Assembly (NCBI RefSeq): GCF_023544665.1
Contig: NZ_JAMJFL010000007.1
Span: forward strand, 1 to 64,000
Length of the DNA stretch: 64,000 bases
Source: Streptomyces sp. YS415
GTDB lineage: Bacteria; Actinomycetota; Actinomycetes; Streptomycetales; Streptomycetaceae
Direction: 5' to 3'
Program-made: the position numbers and the translations under genes
Part shown: one piece after another, positions 16,234-23,836 of the stretch
Layout of the letters: the number at the start of each line of letters is the position of its first letter
How positions within the stretch are numbered: the first letter of the stretch is position 1
The notes under the pieces: model-generated
Told to the model about the DNA's origin: nothing
What the model saw: only the letters and a program-made list of their open reading frames with translations
Databases searched by the model: none

Positions 16234-17130
16234 ATGGTCACGCCTTCCGATGTCTCCCCCGCCCTCGCCGTACCGCCTTCGAAGGAGCCCGGCACCGCCG
16301 ACGACCCGCGGATCGTGCCGCGCCGGCGCCTCGGCCGCCTGCTGACCGCCGCGGTCGCGCTGCTGGTCCTCGCGATGGTGGTCAACTCCGTCGTCCGCAA
16401 CCCGGCCTTCCAGTGGGATGTGGTGGCCCGGTACTTCACCACCGCCGCGGTGCTCGACGGGCTGCTGCTCACCCTGTGGCTGACCGGCGTGGTGATGGTG
16501 CTCGGGTTCGCGCTCGGCATCCCGCTGGCCGTGCTGCGGCTGACCGACAACCCGGTGCTGCGCACGCTGAGTTGGGGCTACGTGTGGATCTTCCGGTCCA
16601 CCCCGCTGCTGGTGCAGCTGCTGTTCTGGTTCAACATCGGTGCCCTGTATCCGACGCTCGGCCTCGGCATTCCCTTCGGGCCGCAGTTCGTGTCCGTCCA
16701 GACGGTCGATCTGCTCGGTCCGACCCTCACCGCGGTCATCGGTCTGACCCTGCACGAGGCCGCCTATGCCGCCGAGGTCGTGCGCGGCGGCATCCTCTCG
16801 GTGGACCCCGGTCAGACCCAGGCCGCGCAGGCGCTCGGCATCGGCAGAGTGCGCACCCTGCGCCGGGTCGTCATCCCGCAGGCCATGCGGTCCATCGTGC
16901 CGACGGCCGGGAACATGCTGATCGGCACGCTGAAGGGCACCAGCATCGTCAGCGTGCTGGCGGTGCACGACCTGCTGTACTCGGTGCAGTTGGTCTACAA
17001 CCAGACGTACCAGGTCATCCCGCTGCTGATGGTCGCCACCCTCTGGTACATCGGGGTCACGACGGTGCTCAGCGTGGGTCAGTTCTACGTCGAGCGCCAC
17101 TACGCGCGCGGCTCCGCGAGGCTGCCCTGA
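16234..17130 (+). CDS. Orphan amino acid ABC transporter permease
   Basis: A 298-residue permease with TM segments from about residue 30 (LLTAAVALLVLAMVVNSVV). It has the EAA loop QALGIGRVRTLRRVVIPQAMRSIVPTAGNMLIGTLKGTS. The ATG at 16234 is preferred over an in-frame ATG 16 codons upstream because of GGAG ahead and the start of family similarity. No binding protein or ATPase accompanies it on this strand. Its paralogue, two binding lipoproteins and the ATPase are on the other strand between 10.5 and 14.1 kb, and the shared control region suggests they act together. The C-terminus ends FYVERHYARGSA, close to the paralogue's [11 protein letters not shown]. Confidence 0.88.
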   Translation: MVTPSDVSPALAVPPSKEPGTADDPRIVPRRRLGRLLTAAVALLVLAMVVNSVVRNPAFQWDVVARYFTTAAVLDGLLLTLWLTGVVMVLGFALGIPLAVLRLTDNPVLRTLSWGYVWIFRSTPLLVQLLFWFNIGALYPTLGLGIPFGPQFVSVQTVDLLGPTLTAVIGLTLHEAAYAAEVVRGGILSVDPGQTQAAQALGIGRVRTLRRVVIPQAMRSIVPTAGNMLIGTLKGTSIVSVLAVHDLLYSVQLVYNQTYQVIPLLMVATLWYIGVTTVLSVGQFYVERHYARGSARLP

Positions 17131-17162
17131 GCGCGGCCTTCGGAGTGACCTTCCCTACTTTT

Positions 17163-17179
17163 CCTACCGAGTTACTAGG
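17163..17179. promoter_or_regulatory. 17-bp shared palindrome (copy B), putative sulfur operator
   Basis: CCTACCGAGTTACTAGG; its reverse complement CCTAGTAACTCGGTAGG differs from copy C at only two positions. It ends 6 bp upstream of the predicted -35 of leader copy 4, a position that would suit an activator or a repressor of an overlapping start. Confidence 0.5.
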
Positions 17180-17185
17180 AAACCA

Positions 17186-17215
17186 TTGACGGGACTCCGG
17201 CAGGGTGCGCAGGAT
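17186..17215 (+). promoter_or_regulatory. Predicted promoter for leader copy 4
   Basis: TTGACG (17186-17191), an 18-nt spacer and CAGGAT (17210-17215) are followed after 6 nt by the leader ATG at 17222. The arrangement is the same as at leader copy 3 and predicts a leaderless transcript. Confidence 0.42.
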
Positions 17216-17221
17216 GGTGCC

Positions 17222-17305
17222 ATGTCCCACACGCAGCAACGACTCGTACGTCGTCGGCATGTCGACTTTGGTCACGTCGTCAGTGCCGCCTGCTGTTGCG
17301 CGTAA
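17222..17305 (+). CDS. Cys-containing sulfur leader peptide (copy 4)
   Basis: A 27-residue ORF. The core LVRRRHVDFGHVVSAACCCA has the R-x-H-[IV]-D-[LF] motif and three consecutive Cys codons directly before the final Ala and TAA stop. It lies 65 bp upstream of the winged-helix regulator gene, and a pyrimidine-rich tract separates them. The run of Cys codons makes this the best candidate in the window for sensing charged Cys-tRNA during translation. No Shine-Dalgarno sequence precedes the ATG. Confidence 0.82.
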   Translation: MSHTQQRLVRRRHVDFGHVVSAACCCA

Positions 17306-17370
17306 GGCACGCATCGCGCGTCGCCACTCCGCTCCTTCTCTTCTCTCACTCCCCCTGAAGGGCGAACGCC

Positions 17371-17895
17371 ATGACCACGGCACTTCCCAGCACTCCCCTG
17401 TCCGACGTGCGCCATCTGCGCCTGGTGGACGACATCCCGCAGGACACCGCACCCGGGTCCCCGCCCCTCGTCGGCTACTTCGTCCTCGTGCCCGAGGGCA
17501 CCGATCCCGCCGAACTCTTCGCCCGGGCCGGGGTGCAGCCGGTGGCGCCTCCGGTCCGGCAGCCGGCGGGCGACGACGTCCAGGTCGACCCCGAAGGCCA
17601 TGTGGCGAAGGTCGAGGGACGCGAACTCGACCTCACCTACCTGGAGTTCGAGCTGCTGGCCCATCTCGTCCGGCACCCTCAGCACGTGCACACCCGTGAG
17701 CGGCTGATGGCGGAGATCTGGGGCTACGACCATGTCGGCGACGGCCGCACCGTGGACGTCCACATCGCGCGGCTGCGCCGCAAGCTCGGCAAGGCCTACC
17801 GGGACCGCATCGTCACCGTGCGGAGCGTGGGCTACAAGTACGTGCCCGGCCGGCAGGTCAGCGGCTCCGAGCCCGCGCTGCCCACCCGACTCTGA
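17371..17895 (+). CDS. OmpR/PhoB-type winged-helix protein lacking a receiver domain
   Basis: A 174-residue protein. Residues 1-75 are low in recognisable structure and contain no receiver-domain acidic pocket or phospho-acceptor Asp motif. Residues about 75-165 are a Trans_reg_C DNA-binding domain: VEGRELDLTYLEFELLAHLVRHPQHVHTRERLMAEIWG, then GDGRTVDVHIARLRRKLG and the wing IVTVRSVGYKYVPG. It probably regulates sulfur-acquisition genes and is itself behind leader copy 4. It precedes the SfnB-like enzyme gene by 13 nt, and the pair is almost certainly cotranscribed. The lack of a receiver means no ordinary histidine-kinase input. A ligand-binding or constitutive mode is inference. Confidence 0.85.
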   Translation: MTTALPSTPLSDVRHLRLVDDIPQDTAPGSPPLVGYFVLVPEGTDPAELFARAGVQPVAPPVRQPAGDDVQVDPEGHVAKVEGRELDLTYLEFELLAHLVRHPQHVHTRERLMAEIWGYDHVGDGRTVDVHIARLRRKLGKAYRDRIVTVRSVGYKYVPGRQVSGSEPALPTRL

Positions 17896-17908
17896 GGAGA
17901 GCACTTCG

Positions 17909-19129
17909 ATGGGCGTCGCCCCTGCCCCGCCCCGGCCCACCCCGCCGCCCGTACCGGACCGCCCGCACTGGCTGCGGGTGGCCCGGGAGACGGCTGACGA
18001 CCTGGCCACCGACGCGGTGGCCAGGGAGCAGGCGGGCAAGGCGCCCTTCGACGAGGTGTCCCGGCTGCGCGAGGCGGGCCTGCTGACGCTGCTGGCCCCG
18101 GCCGCGCTCGGGGGCGGCGACGCGGACTGGCCCACCGCCTACGCGGTGGTTCGCGAACTCGCGGGCGCCGACGCCGCCATCGGCCGGCTGCTCGGCTGTC
18201 ACTACGTCCTGTCGTGGAGCGCCCGGCTCTTCGCCGAACCGGCGCTCGCCGCGCGCCTCGAACAGAGGTCGGCGGCCGAGCAGTGGTGCTGGGGCGGCGG
18301 CATCGCCCGCCAGGAGCCGCGGCTGATGCTGGTGCCGTCGGAGAACGGGTACGTGCTCGACGGCCGGCAGAGCTACCCCACCGGAGTACTGGTCGCCGAC
18401 CGGCTGGTGGTACGAGCGGTGCGCGCCGACACCGGCGAACCGCTCGCTGTCGTGACCGACCCCGGCCGGGAGGGCGTACGGATCGACGACGACGCCGACC
18501 CCTTCGGCCAGCGGCTCGCCGCCGGGGGGAGCGTGGAGTTCGACGGCGTCCGGGTGGACTCCGACGAGGTACTCGGCTCCCTCTCCCTCGACGAGGACCT
18601 CCTCTCCCCGGCGGCCTCGCTGGCCTCGCCGCTGGGACGGCTGGTCTCGGTGCAGGTCTGTCTCGGCCTGGCCGAAGGCGTACTGGCCGAGGCCCGTGAG
18701 TACAGCCGGATCGGTCACTCGTCCTGGCATCCGGACTGGCCGGCCGGGTCTCCCCAGGATCCCCGCACTCTGACGGAGTACGGGGAACTCACCGTCCTCA
18801 CCCGCGGCGCGTCCGCACTCGCCGCCGAGGCGCTGACGGCCCTGGACAGCGGGCTGCAACGCGGAGCGGACCTCACTTACGACGAGGGCGCCGAGATCTC
18901 GGTCCTGGTCGCGGTCGCCGAGGCCGCCGCCGCCCGGGCCGCACGCGAATCCACCGCCCGTGCCCTGGACATCATCGGCGCCCGTTCCGCCTCCGCCCGG
19001 CTGGGCCTGGACCGGTTCTGGCGCGACGCCAGGACCCACACCCTGCAGGAGCCCGTGGCCCAGCGATTCCGCGACGTGGGGGGCTACTTCCTCAGCGGAG
19101 AACACCCGCCGTTCACGCTGCCGACCTGA
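17909..19129 (+). CDS. SfnB/DszC-like flavin monooxygenase of acyl-CoA dehydrogenase fold
   Basis: A 406-residue protein with acyl-CoA dehydrogenase architecture. The N-terminal helical part has GLLTLLAPAALGGGDADWPTAYAVVRELAGADAAIGRLLGCHY, the middle beta domain has GYVLDGRQSYPTGVLVADRLVVRAV, and the C-terminal helices have VSVQVCLGLAEGVLAEAREYSR. It lacks the acyl-CoA catalytic Glu context and most resembles sulfur-acquisition oxidoreductases (SfnB, DszC), which use FMNH2 to oxidise sulfides or sulfones. The ATG at 17909 has GAGGAGA 8 nt upstream. It sits behind a leader peptide and regulator and 400 bp before ssuABC. The flavin would come from SsuE. Confidence 0.82.
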   Translation: MGVAPAPPRPTPPPVPDRPHWLRVARETADDLATDAVAREQAGKAPFDEVSRLREAGLLTLLAPAALGGGDADWPTAYAVVRELAGADAAIGRLLGCHYVLSWSARLFAEPALAARLEQRSAAEQWCWGGGIARQEPRLMLVPSENGYVLDGRQSYPTGVLVADRLVVRAVRADTGEPLAVVTDPGREGVRIDDDADPFGQRLAAGGSVEFDGVRVDSDEVLGSLSLDEDLLSPAASLASPLGRLVSVQVCLGLAEGVLAEAREYSRIGHSSWHPDWPAGSPQDPRTLTEYGELTVLTRGASALAAEALTALDSGLQRGADLTYDEGAEISVLVAVAEAAAARAARESTARALDIIGARSASARLGLDRFWRDARTHTLQEPVAQRFRDVGGYFLSGEHPPFTLPT

Positions 19130-19176
19130 GGCTTCTCACATAGCAAGATTAGCCTGTCCAACATGCGAACACCCCC

Positions 19177-19205
19177 TTGGGTCGGTGGCCGACTTCTGCC
19201 ACGAT
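19177..19205 (+). promoter_or_regulatory. Predicted promoter for leader copy 5 / ssuABC
   Basis: TTGGGT (19177-19182) and CACGAT (19200-19205) with a 17-nt spacer would place the start near 19212, inside the 17-bp palindrome at 19207-19223. A bound protein there would block initiation. Confidence 0.38.
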
Positions 19206-19206
19206 C

Positions 19207-19223
19207 CCTAGCAACCCGGTAGG
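19207..19223. promoter_or_regulatory. 17-bp shared palindrome (copy C), putative sulfur operator
   Basis: CCTAGCAACCCGGTAGG. It matches the reverse complement of copy B at 15 of 17 positions. It lies 30 bp upstream of the leader ATG and overlaps the predicted start of transcription of the ssuABC unit. A further CTAGG half-site follows at 19228-19232. Confidence 0.52.
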
Positions 19224-19252
19224 GAAGCTAGGAATCGATGGGGGGGGTGGCC

Positions 19253-19354
19253 ATGGGACCGTGCGTCCGCGCAGCGCTTTCGCTGCCGCTGCTGACCTCC
19301 CGCCGCCACATCGACCTTCGCCGTACGTCGAGCGCCATCTGTCGGCCTGTCTGA
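19253..19354 (+). CDS. Cys-containing sulfur leader peptide (copy 5)
   Basis: A 33-residue ORF whose end reads LLTSRRHIDLRRTSSAICRP. LLTSRRHIDL is identical to leader copy 2 over ten residues. One Cys codon occurs near the C-terminus and another near the N-terminus. The G-rich sequence upstream includes GGGGGGGTGG as a possible ribosome site. It lies 178 bp before ssuA. Its last codons overlap the first of three consecutive GGCC-type hairpins, so ribosome position on this ORF would change downstream RNA folding. Confidence 0.82.
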   Translation: MGPCVRAALSLPLLTSRRHIDLRRTSSAICRPV

Positions 19355-19441
19355 GGCCGCAAGCCCACCTGTCGGCCTGGACCTGAGGCCCTGAGCCGAG
19401 CTGTCGGCCCGGCTCGAGGCCGTTCGCCGAACGTGTCGGCC
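19339..19441 (+). promoter_or_regulatory. Tandem GGCC hairpins after leader 5 (putative attenuator)
   Basis: The unit CTGTCGGCC occurs at 19339, 19369 and 19401, with a fourth related GTGTCGGCC at about 19433. Each of the first three can pair with a following AGGCC/GGCCG. The stems are 19343-19348 with 19354-19359 (6 bp, 5-nt loop), 19374-19378 with 19386-19390 (5 bp, 7-nt loop) and 19405-19409 with 19418-19422 (5 bp, 8-nt loop). Because all arms share GGCC, alternative pairings between units are possible. The first stem contains the leader stop codon. The remaining sequence to the ssuA start at 19533 shows nothing else clear. Confidence 0.5.
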
Positions 19442-19532
19442 CCCGTACTTCCTTCAGCGATCACCCGCGCCCTCCTCCGAGCGGGCGTGTGGCCGCGCAC
19501 CCCTGATCCACCACACCCGAGAGGACACCTCC

Positions 19533-20639
19533 GTGTCTGCCGCAAGACCGCTCACCCCCCTGCGCACCCTCGCCGCCATAGCCGCGCTCCCCCTTCTGCT
19601 CACCGCCTGCGGTTACGGTTCGGACTCCGCCGACGACGACAAGCAGGCGCAGGTCGCGGCCGACGCCAAGAAGCTCTCCGCCGACGAGGTGCGGATCGGC
19701 TACTTCCCGAACCTCACGCACGCCACGGCTCTGGTGGGCGTCGAGGAGGGCATCTTCCAGAAGGAGCTCGGCGGCACCACGATCAAGGCCTCGACCTTCA
19801 ACGCGGGCCCCTCCGAGATCGAGGCGCTCAACGCCGGTTCCATCGACATCGGCTGGATCGGCCCGTCCCCCGCGATCAACGGCTACAGCAAGGCGGACGG
19901 CTCGAACCTGCGGATCATCTCCGGCTCGGCGTCCGGCGGGGTGAAGCTCGTCGTGAACCCCGACAAGATCAAGTCCCTGAAGGACGTCAAGGGCAAGAAG
20001 ATCGCCACCCCGCAGCTCGGCAACACCCAGGACGTGGCCTTCCTCAACTGGATCGCCGAGCAGGGCTGGAAGGTCGAAGCGCAGAGCGGCAAGGGTGACG
20101 TCTCCGTCGTCCGCACCGACAACAAGGTCACCCCCGACGCCTACAAGTCCGGTTCCATCGACGGCGCCTGGGTGCCCGAGCCGACCGCGTCCAAGCTGGT
20201 CGCCGAGGGCGGCAAGGTGCTGCTGGACGAGGGCGATCTGTGGCCCGACAAGAAGTTCGTGATCACGAACATCATCGTGTCCCAGACGTTCCTCAAGGAG
20301 CACCCGGACGTCGTCGAGGCCGTACTGCGCGGCTCGGTGAAGGCCAACGAGTGGATCAACGCCAACCCGGACAAGGCCAAGGCCGCCGCCAACGAGGCCC
20401 TGAAGAAGGAGTCCGGCAAGGCGCTGCCCGCCGAGGTCATCGACCCGGCATGGAAGTCGATCAGCTTCCTCGACGACCCGCTGGCCGCGACCCTCGACAC
20501 CCAGGCCGAGCACGCGGTGAAGGCCGGACTGCTCGAACAGCCCGACCTGAACGGCATCTACGACCTCGCGCTCCTCAACAAGATCCTCGCGGCCGAGGGC
20601 AAGGACGAGGTCGACGACGCCGGTCTCGGCGTCAAGTAG
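19533..20639 (+). CDS. ssuA: Aliphatic sulfonate ABC transporter substrate-binding lipoprotein
   Basis: A 368-residue NMT1/SsuA-like binding protein. The signal peptide ends in a lipobox (LPLLLTAC). Family motifs are VRIGYFPNLTHATALVGVEEGIFQKELG, ALNAGSIDIGWIGPSPAINGY, GKKIATPQLGNTQDVAFLNWI and DGAWVPEPTASKLV. It binds alkanesulfonates or taurine-like ligands outside the membrane and delivers them to SsuC. The GTG start has GAGAGGACACC upstream. It is first of three cotranscribed genes (ssuA-ssuB 32 bp, ssuB-ssuC overlapping), under the leader and operator described just upstream. Specificity within the sulfonate/nitrate/taurine family is inferred from SsuD/SsuE nearby. Confidence 0.9.
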   Translation: MSAARPLTPLRTLAAIAALPLLLTACGYGSDSADDDKQAQVAADAKKLSADEVRIGYFPNLTHATALVGVEEGIFQKELGGTTIKASTFNAGPSEIEALNAGSIDIGWIGPSPAINGYSKADGSNLRIISGSASGGVKLVVNPDKIKSLKDVKGKKIATPQLGNTQDVAFLNWIAEQGWKVEAQSGKGDVSVVRTDNKVTPDAYKSGSIDGAWVPEPTASKLVAEGGKVLLDEGDLWPDKKFVITNIIVSQTFLKEHPDVVEAVLRGSVKANEWINANPDKAKAAANEALKKESGKALPAEVIDPAWKSISFLDDPLAATLDTQAEHAVKAGLLEQPDLNGIYDLALLNKILAAEGKDEVDDAGLGVK

Positions 20640-20671
20640 CGGATCCGAAGAGCTCCCAGGAGGTGACGACC

Positions 20672-21460
20672 ATGGCCATCACGATCGCCAAGACCGACGG
20701 CACGGACACGTCGGTCGAGCACGCCGCACGCATCGACCACGTATCGAAGTCCTTCGCCGGCCCGGCCGGGCCCCAGCTCGTCCTCGACGACATCACCCTC
20801 GATGTCGCGCCCGGCGAGTTCGTCACCCTCCTGGGAGCCTCCGGCTGCGGCAAGTCGACGCTGCTCAACCTGGTCGCGGGCCTGGACCGGCCGAGCGCGG
20901 GCGCCATCAGCACCGACGGCCGTCCCGCGCTGATGTTCCAGGAGCACGCCCTGTTCCCGTGGCTGACCGCGGGCAAGAACATCGAACTCGCGCTGAAACT
21001 GCGCGGGGTGCCCAAGCCCGAGCGGCGCGCCGAGGCCGACCGGCTGCTCGGACTGGTCCGACTGCAGGAGGCGTTCGGCAAGCGGGTGCACGAACTCTCC
21101 GGCGGTATGCGGCAGCGGGTCGCACTGGCGCGGGCGTTGGCGCAGGACAGCAAGCTGCTGCTGATGGACGAGCCGTTCGCGTCACTGGACGCGATCACCC
21201 GGGACGTGCTGCACGATGAACTGACCCGGATCTGGCGCGAGACCGGCGTGTCGGTGCTGTTCGTGACGCACAACGTCCGCGAGGCGGTACGGCTGGCGCA
21301 GCGGGTCGTGCTGCTGTCCTCGCGGCCCGGGCGCATCGCCCGGGAGTGGACGGTCGGCATTCCGCATCCGCGCCGCATCGAGGACAGCGCGGTGGCCGAG
21401 CTGTCCGTCGAGATCACCGAAGAACTGCGTGGGGAGATCCGCCGCCATGGCCAGCACTGA
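20672..21460 (+). CDS. ssuB: Aliphatic sulfonate ABC transporter ATP-binding protein
   Basis: A 262-residue SsuB/TauB/NrtD-type ATPase. Walker A GASGCGKST, Q-loop MFQEHALFPWLTAGKNIELAL, signature LSGGMRQRVALARAL, Walker B LLLMDEPFASLD and switch VTHNVREAVRLAQRVVLLSSRPG (the sulfonate/nitrate-family ending) are present. The ATG at 20672 has AGGAGGTGA immediately upstream, one of the strongest ribosome sites in the window. The C-terminus overlaps the ssuC start by 14 nt. Confidence 0.93.
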   Translation: MAITIAKTDGTDTSVEHAARIDHVSKSFAGPAGPQLVLDDITLDVAPGEFVTLLGASGCGKSTLLNLVAGLDRPSAGAISTDGRPALMFQEHALFPWLTAGKNIELALKLRGVPKPERRAEADRLLGLVRLQEAFGKRVHELSGGMRQRVALARALAQDSKLLLMDEPFASLDAITRDVLHDELTRIWRETGVSVLFVTHNVREAVRLAQRVVLLSSRPGRIAREWTVGIPHPRRIEDSAVAELSVEITEELRGEIRRHGQH

Positions 21461-22334
21461 GACCACCGCCAAGGAGGCGAGCGACCTCGCCGGACTCGAA
21501 GCCGGCCTGGACGCCCTGGACGCCGTCCAGACCAGCCGCACCTCCGTCCGTGAAACGCTCACCAGCAAGGTGCTGCCGCCGGTCACGGCCGTCGCACTGG
21601 TGCTGTTGGTGTGGCAGGCGCTGGTGTGGATAGAGGTCGCCCCCGCCTACAAGCTCCCTTCGCCCTCCGCTGTCTGGGACGAGGTCCACGCCGCCTGGCT
21701 GCAGGGCACGCTCCTGGACTACATCTGGACCAGCGTCTCGCGCGGTCTGCTCGGCTTCCTGCTCGCCCTCGCCATCGGCACCCCGCTCGGTCTGCTGGTC
21801 GCCCGGGTGAAGTTCGTGCGGGCGGCGATCGGTCCCATCCTGTCCGGCCTGCAGTCCCTGCCGTCGGTGGCCTGGGTGCCGCCGGCCGTCATCTGGCTGG
21901 GCCTGAACGACTCGATGATGTACGCCGTGATCCTGCTCGGTGCGGTCCCCTCCATCGCCAACGGTCTGGTCTCGGGCATCGACCAGATCCCGCCGCTGTT
22001 CCTGCGCGCGGGACGGACGATGGGCGCGACGGGGCTGCGTGGTGCCTGGCACATCGTCATGCCCGCGTCGCTGCCCGGTTATCTGGCGGGTCTGAAGCAG
22101 GGCTGGGCGTTCTCCTGGCGCTCGCTGATGGCCGCCGAGATCATCGCCTCCTCCCCCGACCTCGGGGTGGGGCTGGGCCAGTTGCTGGAGAACGGACGCA
22201 ACAACGCCAGCATGTCCCAGGTGTTCCTGGCCATCTTCCTGATCCTGCTCGTCGGCATTGCCATCGACCTGCTGCTCTTCAGCCCGCTGGAACGGCGGGT
22301 GCTGCGCAGCCGCGGCCTGCTGGTGAAGAGCTGA
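21447..22334 (+). CDS. ssuC: Aliphatic sulfonate ABC transporter permease
   Basis: A 295-residue SsuC/TauC-type permease with a hydrophilic N-terminal region of about 40 residues before the first TM segment (VTAVALVLLVWQALVWI). IWTSVSRGLLGFLLALAIGTPLG and the EAA-type loop GRTMGATGLRGAWHIVMPASLPGYLAGLKQGWAFSWRSLMAAEII are typical. The ATG at 21447 lies 10 nt after GGGGAG; an earlier in-frame GTG exists six codons upstream. Translation is coupled to ssuB through the overlap. The gene ends 8 bp from a convergent aldehyde dehydrogenase gene with no hairpin between. Confidence 0.92.
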   Translation: MASTETTAKEASDLAGLEAGLDALDAVQTSRTSVRETLTSKVLPPVTAVALVLLVWQALVWIEVAPAYKLPSPSAVWDEVHAAWLQGTLLDYIWTSVSRGLLGFLLALAIGTPLGLLVARVKFVRAAIGPILSGLQSLPSVAWVPPAVIWLGLNDSMMYAVILLGAVPSIANGLVSGIDQIPPLFLRAGRTMGATGLRGAWHIVMPASLPGYLAGLKQGWAFSWRSLMAAEIIASSPDLGVGLGQLLENGRNNASMSQVFLAIFLILLVGIAIDLLLFSPLERRVLRSRGLLVKS

Positions 22335-22342
22335 TCCGCACC

Positions 22343-23650
22343 TCAGGTCAGCGGCTTCTCCAGGACGGCTTTGCGGTGACTGAACGTCTCGAGGGAGTAG
22401 CGGCCGTGGTAGTTGCCCGTGCCGCTCTCCCCCACCCCGCCGAACGGCAGGTCGGACACGGTGAGATGGGCCAGCGGGAGACCGAGGCCGAGGCCGCCGG
22501 ACGACGTCTCGACGGCGATGCGCCGACGTGTGTCGTCCGACTCGGTGAAGACGTACAGGGCGAGCGGCTTGTCGCGGTCGTTGATGAAGCCGATGGCCTC
22601 GTCCAGGCCGGGGACGGTGACGATCGGCAGGACCGGACCGAAGATCTCCTCGCTCATCACCGGCGAGGCGGGGTCGACGTCGGCCAGCACGGTCGGCGCG
22701 AGGTACTTCGACGCGCGGTCACCCGAGCCGCCCAGGACCACCCGCCCCGAGTCGAGCAGCCCGCTCAGCCGGTCGAAGTGCCGTTCGTTGACGATGCGGC
22801 CGTACTCGGGCGAGGCCGCCGGGTCGGTGCCGTACAGCGACTCCACCGCGCGGACGAGCTCGGGCTCCAGCGCGGCGGCGGTGGCCGGGTCGGTGAGGAC
22901 GTAGTCGGGGGCCACGCAGGTCTGCCCCGCGTTGAGGAACTTGCCCGCCGCCAGCCGGTCGGCGACGACCTTCAGGTCCGCGTCCCGGTCGACGAACGCC
23001 GGTGACTTGCCGCCGAGTTCGAGCGTGACCGGGGTCAGGTGCTCGGCCGCCGCACGCATCACGATGCGGCCGACCGTGCCGTTGCCCGTGTAGAAGATGT
23101 GGTCGAAGCGCTCGGCCAGCAGGGCCGTGGTCTCGGGAACTCCGCCCTCCACGACCGCCACCGCCTCCGGGTCCAGGTGGGTGCGCAGCAGCCGGGCCAG
23201 CACCGCCGAGGTCGCCGGGGCCAGCTCGCTGGGCTTGGCCACGACCGCGTTGCCCGCGGCGAGGGCGCCGAGGAGCGGGGTCAGCAGGAGTTGCGCCGGG
23301 TAGTTCCAGGGGGCGATGACGAGGACGACGCCGAGCGGGTCGTACTGCGTCCAGGCGCGCGCGTCGGCGCCGAGGTGGTCCGGGACGGGGGCGGGCTCGG
23401 GGCGCAGCCAGTCGTCGAGGTGAGCGAGGGTGTGGTCGATTTCGCGGACGGTGAAGCCGATCTCGGTGCGCTGGGCCTCCGTGGCGCTTTTGCCGAGGTC
23501 GGCGTGGAGGGCCGCGGCCAGTTCCGGGGTGTTCTCGGTGAGCATCGCGCGCAGATTGCGCAGTTGCGTGACGCGCCACTCGACGGGCTTGGTGCGGCCG
23601 GTGCTGAAGGCGGCGCGCAGGCGCGCCACGGTGTCGGCGGGGTGGTTCAC
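22343..23650 (-). CDS. Aldehyde dehydrogenase family protein (class 3-like)
   Basis: A 435-residue aldehyde dehydrogenase, at the short end of the superfamily like class-3/coniferyl types. The visible motifs are [28 protein letters not shown] (NAD-binding), [12 protein letters not shown] with the general-base Glu, [12 protein letters not shown] with the catalytic Cys at about residue 245, and [10 protein letters not shown]. It oxidises aldehydes to acids with NAD(P)+. Convergent with ssuC, it could consume aldehydes released by sulfonate oxidation, but it has no visible link to the sulfur control elements, so this is a weak inference. Confidence 0.88.
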   Translation of the reverse strand: MNHPADTVARLRAAFSTGRTKPVEWRVTQLRNLRAMLTENTPELAAALHADLGKSATEAQRTEIGFTVREIDHTLAHLDDWLRPEPAPVPDHLGADARAWTQYDPLGVVLVIAPWNYPAQLLLTPLLGALAAGNAVVAKPSELAPATSAVLARLLRTHLDPEAVAVVEGGVPETTALLAERFDHIFYTGNGTVGRIVMRAAAEHLTPVTLELGGKSPAFVDRDADLKVVADRLAAGKFLNAGQTCVAPDYVLTDPATAAALEPELVRAVESLYGTDPAASPEYGRIVNERHFDRLSGLLDSGRVVLGGSGDRASKYLAPTVLADVDPASPVMSEEIFGPVLPIVTVPGLDEAIGFINDRDKPLALYVFTESDDTRRRIAVETSSGGLGLGLPLAHLTVSDLPFGGVGESGTGNYHGRYSLETFSHRKAVLEKPLT

Positions 23651-23836
23651 GGTGCCTCACTGGGGATCGACGCATTGATGCATAGACCAACCATTCGGGC
23701 ACGCGATCCATTCCCGTGCCCGCTCACCACCTCTCACCTCTACACATAAAGCCTGAATAAGAGCAGACTGTAGGAAAGCGGCGCTTATCCGCATACCGCA
23801 CCAGACGCGGTCGGGCCTAGTCGAAGGAGACGAGTG

